NCBI GenBank assembly: GCA_907164885.2
Contig: OU015498.1
Location: 93,460,233-93,524,232, forward strand
Direction: 5' to 3'
Origin: Dolomedes plantarius
Lineage: Eukaryota > Arthropoda > Arachnida > Araneae > Dolomedidae
DNA length: 64,000 nucleotides
Within the stretch, counting starts at the first letter, position 1. Each line of letters starts with the position of its first letter. A model generated the notes under the pieces. It was not told where the DNA came from and did no database searches. It saw only the letters and a program-made list of their open reading frames with translations. Below are positions 57,001-64,000 of the stretch, one piece after another. A program made the translations under genes and the position numbers.

Positions 57001-60000
57001 AAAACATATACAAACAATATTTACAATACATTGAATTGCCGTGGGCATGATATAGTGTAATAGGTTGTAAGGTATATAGATACTAATGTTTTACAGTAGT
57101 AATGTGTTCTAAACTAAAGGGTGTTTACTGTATTTAATTTTAAAATTCCATGTATAAGCCGCACTCCATTTTTACCGACCTATTTTATGGAATAAAAGTG
57201 CAGCATATACATGCATAAATACTGTATTTACCATATTTTACTATGTAAGCTCTAAGTATGACCATTTGTATAAACACTTATTTAGTTCTAATCATTTTAA
57301 GCAGTTTATAACTCATTTTATTTAATCACAAATGCTAAAGCAATCTGTAAATATAACAAATATATATCCTATAAATTTTCTGAATTATTAATATAAAAAA
57401 TTTACCCATTAATTTCCACAAACATGTTGACACAAAATACAAAATAAGAATATTTTCTCATTTAACTAATATCATCAAGAGATAAATATATGTTCTCTGC
57501 ATACACAAACATGTAAATAGATATTTTAATATTTCTCTCTCAAACAACACCCAACTTTTTTCCCCTTAAAAAATTTTTCTTCCTTTTAGATGCTATTTAA
57601 ATAAAATCTATAATGTATGAATTAGTTTATACAAAATCTAGAACAAAAAACCCACATATTTTTCACAATGTACAATAGATTATAATCATGAAATAAGCAT
57701 GTAAAAATCAGGTATTTTCAGTGGTGCACTCAGGGGGTGGGCCAATTTGCCCTGCCCCCCCCCCCTCCCCAAAGAAATAGAAATTGCATTATGAATACTG
57801 AATTAGTATTATAAATATTTTTATCTGTTCACCTCCCCCCCCCCCCTCCCCCAAAGATTAATTCCTGGGTGCGCTACTGGCTATTTTAATAAATTCTGAT
57901 TCATAACTAATAAATATTCAACATTTTCAAATGAAATACAACTTACATATTCAGCAGCTCTAAGCAAATTTTCAGGAATGGTGACATTGTTCCATCTAGC
58001 GGCTTTTAACACAGTTTGTTTTGCTTTATGATGTTTTCCTTTAGAGATCAACCATCTCACTGATTCTGGTAAAAGCCTTTAAATAATTTCAAAATAATTC
58101 AGATGAATTTCTAAAGTGGTGAATATAATGCCCAAATCAACACAAGAATTTTATGCTTTTAAAATTAAAATGACAGGTTAGTTATGAATAACAAATTATT
58201 CCCGTTACAGAAATTTAACAACCTTCCAAACACACTACTAAATTAAAAAAAAAAACAAAGTACAATTAAGAGTTATGTTGCACTGCCAATCACAATAGTG
58301 TTTACACAAATTGGAACATTTGATGACAATTAAAAGAATTTTAAGTTACCCTACAGAGTATCTGATATGTATAATTGTTTGTTATAAGATCATACCCATC
58401 AGAGAAAAACTAACTTATAAACAACTAATATTTATAACAGCATCATGATTGGTATGACATTAACAGTAAAGCTAAATGGAAGTAATGATAAAAGTAATAA
58501 AGAAAGTAATAAAGAAATGGCACTGGGAACTTTTTGACAAAGACTCATCATATTGTTTATGTACCAATGAAATTTAAGTATACATGTTACAACAATGTAG
58601 ACAAATTCAAAACTCTTTTATTGCAAGCAACATGCTCTTTCAGAACAATGTTTCTTAAAATGGGATATCAAAAACTACCAGATGTTTGACCACTTTGGTG
58701 ATTTCTTTGTAAATAAAGTTTTAAAAAGCTTATATTATACAGGGTTATCAGGAAAGAATCATCCAATTACAAAATTTAATATTTTCCATAATTACAAACA
58801 TAAAATTAAAATTAATAAGTCATTGTAAAGGGAAAATGTTAAATTTTTAGCCCCATTGGCATTTGGAGGTATGTAAACTTCTAAACAGAGAACTACCACA
58901 CCATTACATTGGTCGTAGTGCAGCCGATTATTTGGTTCTACACAGCTACCCATCTAGGTCACCGGACTTAACCCCATGCGACTTCTTCCTTTGGGCTTAT
59001 GTCAAAGATCTTATGTTTATACCACCTTTGCCTACAAGTTTTCTTGAACTAAAACAATGCATTTGTGATGTTTACAAACAGTTAATAGTGAAACGTGTTT
59101 GGCAAGAAATGGCATATCGCAATGATATTATACAAGAGACTAAAGGAAGTCATATTGAACACCTGCGGAAAAAAATATAACATTTTTCCTTTACAATGAC
59201 ATATTACTTATAATTTTATGTTTATAATTATGGAAAATATTAAATTTTGTAATCGGATGATTCTTTCCTGATAACCCTGTATTTTACATCAGGTTTGCCA
59301 AGTAAATAGATTGCCGTTAAAGCTGTAATGTGATAGAAATAACAATGTTTGTAGGTATGATAATATAAAGAATGATTTTAGAAACATTTATAAGAATATA
59401 TGTAAAAGATGCTTATATGGTTAATCACAGGACATGATAAAATGAATTTATGACCAATATACATTCTAATATGTCATTTTTTTTTGGGATGCTACAGTTA
59501 TTGCAACTATCGAACACATATTGAGACAATCATTCCAGAATTCAGCCTTTTTCAGAAATTTTTTAATCTTATCTTTAATACCACTAGCATATGAGGCGGT
59601 GAAAGGCAAAGTGGTGTAAGTCAGTAAGTCAAGTGGTGTAAGTCAGAAGAGTTTAACTGCCAAAACTACAAAAAATTCCACCATAAATTGAACAAATTAA
59701 AATTCATAACAATTATTACAATACTGCAAATAATAACTATTTACAATTCCACCATAAATTGAACATGGAGATTACATATTTGACCCCAAATGAAAAATGT
59801 GACTTACACCACTTTGCCTTTCAATGCCTCAGATGTGTATAAAATGTTGAATTATATACCAAACTAACTCAATAAAAAAAAGATTTTAATAAACAAATAT
59901 TAAGACTATTCAAACAATTAATAGACTATCTGTTGTACAGTAAATCATAATATGTGTTCGCTTATTTATCTAATGTATTACTTATATGTAATGCTGAATA

Positions 60001-60481
60001 AATATATGTGCATACAGTGAAACTTCTATGGACAGCCACCATGCTAAATGGCCATATTTTGTTCAGAACGGATTAAATACAATTCATAGAGCCAATGTCA
60101 TTTTACTCCCTTTTCAGAAGCCACTATAGAGAAGTTTATATATATATACATGTGTGTATGTATGAAAATATTTTAATACTGAGTAAATGGAGTAATGTTT
60201 CTCAAATAATAATTTTTCAGTTGCTAAAATCAATTCTTTGGTAAATAGCAGATTTAGAGAAAGATCAGATCAAAACAAAAGAAGCAAAAAAGAATTTAAA
60301 ATCCATACTTACCAATAGTAAATCAGCAAAATAGTTGCAGGAATTGAAAGAGCAAGTTCTAAAGTTTTCCATTTTCTGATGAGAGATGCTATAAGAGCTA
60401 AGAGAAGTTCTCCAACAGCAAAAACAACCTGCATTATATTGGCACATATCAGCCGTTTTGAAGTACCAATGAATTCAACAG
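44802..60481 (-). CDS. SLC22-family organic cation/anion transporter, C-terminal seven exons (5' part outside window)
   Basis: This is a plasma-membrane carrier of the major facilitator superfamily, sugar-transporter-like SLC22 branch. Coding exons on the minus strand, in gene order, are 60481-60313, 58076-57947, 54534-54428, 52565-52351, 50912-50731, 47162-47026 and 44919-44802. All have GT/AG borders and matching phases, giving 351 residues to the stop. Landmarks are [13 protein letters not shown] (the PESPRWL loop after TM6), [17 protein letters not shown] (TM7), [16 protein letters not shown] after TM8, [18 protein letters not shown] (TM10-11 loop), [13 protein letters not shown] (TM11) and [16 protein letters not shown] (end of TM12). 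The substrate cannot be told. The N-terminal exons with TM1-5 must lie beyond 60.5 kb, and I found none before the window ends. Confidence 0.93.
44920..47025. other. Transporter last intron, nothing recognised
   Basis: AT-rich. The only feature is a short C run near 46230. There are no inverted-repeat ends or coding relics. Confidence 0.5.
47026..47162 (-). CDS. Transporter exon (TM12)
   Basis: The acceptor is ATCTTTTCAG and the donor GTAAGT. It encodes [19 protein letters not shown] and [19 protein letters not shown]. Retention of the intron would give an immediate stop (TTG TAA). Confidence 0.95.
47588..48420 (-). mobile_element. hAT transposon fragment in transporter intron
   Basis: The left end CAGTGGCGTACCTAG follows a possible target site GCAACTTT. 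Inside are G-rich subterminal DNA and a minus-strand transposase C-terminus. The other end is not seen, and an LTR-like unit begins at 48562. A 50-bp piece of the same family (TTCTGAAAACTTATTAAAAA) is at 4080-4105. Confidence 0.65.
47755..48396 (-). pseudogene. hAT transposase (ZMYM1/THAP0-like) C-terminal pseudogene
   Basis: Two minus-strand blocks are present. The first (48396-48166) has [20 protein letters not shown] and [19 protein letters not shown]. The second (48030-47755) has [36 protein letters not shown] and [10 protein letters not shown]. The '[16 protein letters not shown]' motif is the hAT dimerisation domain found in zinc-finger MYM-type 1-like transposases. A stop and frame change between the blocks show it is dead. 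Confidence 0.8.
48562..49245 (+). repeat. LTR-like unit (about 684 bp)
   Basis: It starts TGTCCATTCGG and ends ACCTGACA, giving TGTC/GACA inverted tips. GGTATATATAAGC at about 48660 is a TATA-type core promoter and GAATAAATG at 49181 is a poly(A) signal, in LTR order. No target duplication or second LTR was found, so it may be truncated. Confidence 0.5.
49246..50013. other. Higher-GC segment next to the LTR-like unit, unexplained
   Basis: Less AT-rich than its surroundings, with no long frame. A minus-strand stretch ([20 protein letters not shown]) looks weakly protein-like. It could be retroelement interior. Confidence 0.35.
50014..50318 (+). mobile_element. 5'-truncated Helitron in transporter intron
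   Basis: The last 300 bp match the copies at 22711 and 28769, including GGGGCAGACGATTGGA and the 3' end ACTCCATAGCGAAGCATGG...CAGCTAG. Confidence 0.7.
50731..50912 (-). CDS. Transporter exon (TM10-11)
   Basis: The acceptor is TCTCTTTAG and the donor GTAAGT. It encodes [37 protein letters not shown] and [14 protein letters not shown]. Confidence 0.95.
51429..51652. mobile_element. Miniature element, 30-bp inverted repeats, TA-flanked (copy 1)
   Basis: TGAGGCGGTGAAAGGCAAAG with TGGTGTAAG is inverted nearly exactly at the right end. TA flanks both sides (51427-51428 and 51653-51654). It is 224 bp and non-coding. Copy 2 is at 59592-59831. Confidence 0.75.
52351..52565 (-). CDS. Transporter exon (TM7-9)
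   Basis: The acceptor is TCTGTTTTCAG and the donor GTAAGT. It encodes [40 protein letters not shown] and [15 protein letters not shown]. Confidence 0.95.
53561..54317 (+). mobile_element. Non-autonomous Helitron in transporter intron
   Basis: It is inserted A^T. It starts TCTATACATATAAAACAG and ends ACTCCGTAGCGAAGCACGGG...CAGCTAG before T. Its middle holds an (AT)n tract and a partial internal duplication of the TGACTGTTGTATTTAATTTG segment. Confidence 0.75.
54428..54534 (-). CDS. Transporter exon (cytoplasmic loop to TM7)
   Basis: The acceptor is TTTTTAG and the donor GTATGT. It encodes [19 protein letters not shown], then [17 protein letters not shown] Helitron ends 111 bp downstream in gene order (54317). 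Confidence 0.85.
55250..55760. mobile_element. Pogo/Tigger-like miniature element (511 bp)
   Basis: CACCTATATCTCACTATAC and the inverse CACCCATACCTCGCTTTAT are flanked by TA. Internal CGCTATAATGGCC and ACGGCCAA motifs repeat. It is non-coding. Confidence 0.65.
56689..57224. mobile_element. TA-flanked element with 'GTATAAGCCGCA' repeats (536 bp)
   Basis: CTGTATTTACTTATGTATA and the inverse CAGTATTTATGCATGTATA are flanked by TA. GTATAAGCCGCAC or GTATCAGCCGCAC recurs near both ends. A minus-strand frame ([20 protein letters not shown]) may be a transposase scrap. Confidence 0.6.
57719..57879. mobile_element. hAT miniature element, 161 bp
   Basis: The ends CAGTGGTGCACTCAGG and (inverse) CAGTAGCGCACCCAGG are flanked by GGTATTTT (57711-57718) and GCTATTTT (57880-57887). 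C-rich runs resemble those of the element at 14235-14410. Confidence 0.8.
57947..58076 (-). CDS. Transporter exon (PES-RWL loop)
   Basis: The acceptor is TTATTTAAAG and the donor GTAAGT. It encodes [20 protein letters not shown] and the cytoplasmic loop to RAAEY. Confidence 0.9.
58740..59279 (+). mobile_element. Internally deleted mariner-like element with ~105-bp terminal inverted repeats
   Basis: CAGGGTTATCAGGAAAGAAT and about 85 further bases are repeated inverted at the right end with few changes. TA flanks both ends (58738-58739 and 59280-59281). Only the C-terminal third of the transposase remains between the repeats. Confidence 0.88.
58863..59180 (+). pseudogene. Mariner-type transposase C-terminal fragment
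   Basis: The 105-codon open frame contains [40 protein letters not shown] and [20 protein letters not shown]. The [12 protein letters not shown] motif with the final catalytic Asp and the 'W.E..YR.D....T.G.HIE' tail are typical of the mariner/IS630 group found in many arthropods. The N-terminal DNA-binding and first two catalytic parts are deleted, so the open frame is not a functional gene. Confidence 0.8.
59592..59831. mobile_element. Miniature element, 30-bp inverted repeats (copy 2)
   Basis: It has the same ends as 51429-51652 (TGAGGCGGTGAAAGGCAAAG). Near the left end an extra AAGTGGTGTAAGTCAG has been duplicated. The left flank is TA and the right flank GA. Confidence 0.7.
60015..60136. 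mobile_element. TA-flanked miniature element (about 122 bp)
   Basis: CAGTGAAACTTCTATGGACA and the inverse ...AACTTCTCTATAGTGGCTT form the ends. It is related to 23427-23511. Confidence 0.5.
60313..60481 (-). CDS. Transporter exon (TM5-6 region)
   Basis: The acceptor is TTTTCTCCATAG and the donor GTAAGT. It encodes [20 protein letters not shown] and [17 protein letters not shown]. It enters in phase 1 from an exon outside the window. Confidence 0.9.
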
Positions 60482-60816
60482 CTATGGAGAAAAATATAGA
60501 ATAGTTATATTATACTGTAACAAGACTCAGAATTTCAATTCAAGAATAAAATAGAAACAGGAAGCTAGTTTTTCAGGAAATTCCTAGTCCCTTTCTTACT
60601 TGAGGACAATATGTGTAACTTTATTGTCCCCATTCTTTTATGACACACATTAGTCTAAATGATCTTTGATTTAAATTACAGCTTTTTTTATATCAGTTAA
60701 TGTGATTGAATTGATGACATAAAACATACAACTAAATGATAACACTATTTTGTATAGCAGAACCATGACAATTTCAACAGAGACTGATTAACTACCCTAA
60801 AGTTAAAGTATGATTG

Positions 60817-61740
60817 CATAGCTGCCAACCTCCCAAGAGTGAAATAAGGAACACAGCACACGACCATAAATCGTATGGTTAAACGACATCATAAATATAA
60901 ACATTAAATTATAAAAAAGCGTGCTTACCTTGGTTGCTCACGATATTTAATACTTGACAGAATAAATACACAATGAAAAAATAACAGTAAGATAGGTAGA
61001 TTATTTAAATACATTTATTGTTACGAAAATTTTATGAATATCATAAATTTCAATTAAGAGATAAACGTGTACAGGATTTTGCCTTTTTTAAAAAATTATT
61101 TATCATAAGTTTGTTTATAGCATGGTTCAGCCGTACGGGACTTTGCAACTAAAATTGCTTGCAATATCTCAGGCTTAAGAGAGCTTCTGAAATCAGTTTT
61201 GTTTCTGCGAACCAAACTAAAAATTCTTTCGTAGGCAGCGTTACTGTGTGGAAATGTCATATACCGAGCATCAGTCTTGAAAGTTTTTCAAATTTTAACT
61301 TTCTAAGAGGTCCCTTTTCTTTTGAGAGGTTTGCCCACTGTCTATCAACTCTTTCTTCTGCTAAGCTATCCGAAGGGATTTCGGCAAGCTGGAAATTTAA
61401 TAATTCGGTTTCCAAAGCATCAATGGTCTCAAATTGAGATTCATCATCTTTCCTAAGTAATAAATTGGGATATTTTCCCACAAAATACCTTACAGCAGAA
61501 AAGTTATTTTCTCGTCATTTTGAGTCGTTTTCTCATCGTTTATCCACAAGTTCAGCATGCTGTAAAAGTTCCAAATCATGAGGAAAATTAGCAACTATAT
61601 AGCAACAAGATGTTGTATAATATTTTCTAACACAAGAATAGAACCGTAAAAATTCGCTTTCAGACAATTCTTTGACAAATTCTAATGCTTCGGAATAAAA
61701 TCAAATTCTTCAGAATACATAGGGATATAAGGTCTGGATC
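60817..61740 (-). mobile_element. hAT transposon fragment with transposase C-terminus
   Basis: The left end CATAGCTGCCAACCTCCCAAG resembles hAT termini. The minus-strand transposase relic inside runs at about 61740-61099. The right end was not identified. Confidence 0.55.
61099..61740 (-). pseudogene. hAT transposase C-terminal pseudogene
   Basis: Blocks in shifting frames are VRKYYTTSCCYIVANFPHDL, LLRKDDESQFETIDALETEL, EERVDRQWANLSKEKGPLRK, KFEKLSRLMLGI, and then MTFPHSNAAYERIFSLVRRN ending in YKQTYDK and a stop. 'FPHSNAA.ER.FS.V...K' is the hAT dimerisation motif. At least three frame changes make it inactive. Confidence 0.75.
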
Positions 61741-62436
61741 CTTCGCATTTTAGACATATTTAGTTTGGCGTGGCATAGACAGAGGGAAACACCGATTTGA
61801 TGGATCGTAATGCTGGGCAGGGCAGGGCAGTGCAGTGCAGTAGATGACGTCATAGCAAAGAGAACGGACAGAACTCGCAACGTAGTTTTCACAGTTAAGG
61901 CAGTGAAACAGACGTTTCTGCAACATCCCGATTTCCGCCCTTATGTTCTTTTTCTGGTTTTTGAAGTCATGAACTTTGATTTGCATATGTTTTCTTCTTC
62001 TGTTTCCTGCTAGGCTTTAAATTATGCATGATTTATTTTATGTTACTTATAGGTATAAATATTTGCATAATTTCGTTAAAACCATGTGCTCCCCTAATTG
62101 TTTTGAGCAGTGCATTTTGTCTCTACAACGGCTAGAGAACCGATATTCATAAATTAAAAAAAAACCTTTTATGACAGATACTATGCACTTTCATTTTCTA
62201 GATTTGAAAAATGTTATAAAAACATGTCTTCCATACCCAAGTAAGCATAATCTGCTGTCACATCTGTAATAAATTATTTGTTTTCATGTAAATGTATGTG
62301 ATATGGCACATATTTTCCTCACATAAATAAAATCATTAAAGATAATTGAGATTTTTGCTTATTTTAGACATTATTTTGTATTGAATATCAGAACTTTATT
62401 AAAAATGATAAATTCGGATAACATTTTTAAAAATTA

Positions 62437-63002
62437 CACCCAATTCTGTTTTTACATGATAGATACATTACTGAAGAATACGTGTAAAAAAAGATGTATC
62501 TATGGAAGAAAAGAAGATTGGCTCCAGATCTAAAAAATCAATGAAAATAATTTTAAAATACCATACGAAAATATTATTTTTAAACTTATTATTTTATTCT
62601 AACGTAATACACATGCAATAACATGTAATGAAAAGTAAAAAAATTCATGAAACAAAAAAAGTGGTTTTACACATAAAATTTTTTTTTAAATTAATTTTCA
62701 CTTTTTGACAATAAACGGTGCATACATTTACATACGACTGGAATAACATTTTTCAGTTGTAAATATATGGAAATAAGGTATATGTGATAGAATAAAAAAC
62801 GAAAATGTTCTTGCGGACTGAATTCTTGAATCGAAACACAACTGGATACACTATCACCAAAAATAACACGCCCCAAATAAAATTTTGTTTTCTTAGAATT
62901 CAGGAAAAAAAATAAATAATAATAAATTGAGAAATTGGATTGGACCACTCGTGATAAATCAAATTCGTGTAAAGAAAGTTCATGAAAAAACAGAATTGGA
63001 TG
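62437..63002 (-). mobile_element. Pogo/Tigger element, shorter deletion derivative
   Basis: CACCCAATTCTGTTTTTACA and the inverse CATCCAATTCTGTTTTTTCA are flanked by TA. It is about 80-85% similar to both ends of 23611-24548 but lacks the helix-turn-helix and acidic C-terminal coding blocks. Confidence 0.75.
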
Positions 63003-63260
63003 TATATTGGAAAATATTTAGCATAAAGAGAGAATCATTCTAAATCATAGGCCTCAAAGTCTCATAATCCTGAGTGATAGGCCATAAGTATTTTTTTAAT
63101 CTTATTTTCAGAGGTGTGTGTGTATAAAGTTATAGAGAGTGGACCAAATTTAGAAAGCTATTTTTATTTTCCTTAGCACAGTCTCATTTTATGACTTAGC
63201 TGTTTGCAGCATGCACCATTTATTTCCCTAAATTATCAATTATAATGAAACTAAAAGGTA

Positions 63261-63629
63261 ACCCATCATTTTGACGTCATAATACTAATAATGATGTCAT
63301 AATGGAAGAAGTATATGAAAGTTAAAAAATATCCCGAATTATCTAACAATATTGCATTTAATCCACACCTTGTAAAAGCAAACCCTTTCATTATTTTTTA
63401 TTTATTTAGTTTTTCATGCGATTGGAGTAGTAGACTGCCATCCAACCCGTCATTTTGACATCATAATACTAATAATGACGTCATAATGGAAAAAAGTATA
63501 TGAAAGTTAAAAAATATCCCGAATTATCTAACAATATTACATTTAATCGACACCTTGTAAAAGCAAACCCTTTCATTATTTTTTATTTATTTAGTTTTTC
63601 ATGCGATTGGAGTAGTAGACTGCCATCCA
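63261..63629 (+). repeat. Recent tandem duplication, 184-bp unit, two copies
   Basis: Unit 1 is 63261-63444 and unit 2 is 63445-63629, differing at only about six or seven positions. Each holds two ATGACGTCAT-like or TTGACGTCAT-like sites about 25 bp apart near its start. Unit 2 also coincides with a short chance frame. Confidence 0.9.
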
Positions 63630-64000
63630 GTTTTTCACAGCTCACTACGCGATATGAATACTTGAGCTACTTGATTCATTCACATTCAAGTTTGTGTACT
63701 TTCAGAATTCATCGCAAAAGTAAACAGATTTTTAAAAACTGTTAAATATACAGCTAAAAGCATCCAATTTTTTTTAGTTCTGAATGTTTTATAGAAAAAT
63801 AGGCTGAACAAACGTGATTTGATGGAGAAGATAGTAGTTTTTAGATAAGAAAAAATTCTGATCCATCTGAAATTGAAATTAAGCCTAACCGCCTGTTTGT
63901 TTACTGAGGGCTTCAATTGAAAGATGAGTACAGCCCGGAAGTGTTATACAGGACAACGGCTATTATATATATAATGATATAATGAGGCTGAATACAAAAA
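63630..64000. other. Right-edge sequence, nothing recognised
   Basis: AT-rich with no transporter exon, terminal repeat or RNA gene visible. Confidence 0.5.

Noticed and set aside
61710..62013. Several 60-78-codon frames on both strands near 61.8 kb
   Set aside because: They overlap each other around a GGGCAGGGCAGTGCAG repeat. None has a recognisable motif.
62691..62948. 85-codon minus-strand frame
   Set aside because: It lies inside a Tigger/pogo deletion derivative and lacks the coding blocks of its longer sister.

Overview
The window is nuclear DNA of an AT-rich animal, most likely an arthropod. Three host genes are split by GT-AG introns of about 0.8-3.8 kb (up to about 3.9 kb in the transporter gene), and much of the rest is DNA transposons. 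Gene-product similarity and the abundance of Tc1/mariner, hAT, Helitron, piggyBac and Merlin relics would suit an arachnid or another chelicerate, but I cannot fix the species. I see no bacterial genes, operons, CRISPR array or rRNA.

Host genes. (1) PAICS/ADE2, the bifunctional purine-synthesis enzyme, is on the + strand at 15428-29764. I could trace eight exons, giving a 417-residue protein; the 7-nt first coding exon is an inference. (2) The small subunit of TFIIA (GTF2A2, TFIIA-gamma) is on the + strand at 33531-40940, with four exons and 107 residues, complete. (3) An SLC22-type organic cation/anion transporter is on the - strand at 44802-60481. Its last seven coding exons are present and its 5' part lies beyond the right edge. 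GTF2A2 and the transporter are convergent.

Left arm (1-15 kb). This is a transposon graveyard with readable nesting. A Gypsy retrotransposon runs off the left edge and interrupts a Tc1 transposase. A pogo-like repeat pair (3972/7679) encloses a head-to-tail Helitron array with tRNA-like segments and a hAT element with an 8-bp duplication. Immediately beyond it, a Tc1 element (7693-12082) was split by a 2977-bp transposon with 13-bp inverted ends and a 2-bp AT duplication. That transposon carries a THAP zinc-finger start on one strand and fragments of a SWIM/YqaJ-associated protein on the other, which fits an ISL2EU-type transposon. A second Tc1 element follows at 12520-13954.

Middle (15-43 kb). 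PAICS and GTF2A2 introns hold a solo LTR, two near-full Helitrons, Tigger/pogo elements, hAT miniature elements (one only 71 bp), a piggyBac relic and a Merlin (ISXO2-like) relic. Between the two genes lies a stack of Tc1 fragments, including an inverted pair, and a nearly intact Tc1 whose single reading frame has only three stops.

Right arm (43-64 kb). Transporter introns hold hAT, LTR-like, Helitron, mariner and several miniature elements with clear target duplications. The last kilobase holds a recent 184-bp tandem duplication with CRE-like palindromes.

Coordinates of splice sites and element ends were read by eye from the sequence. Family names rest on motif recognition, not on database searches.
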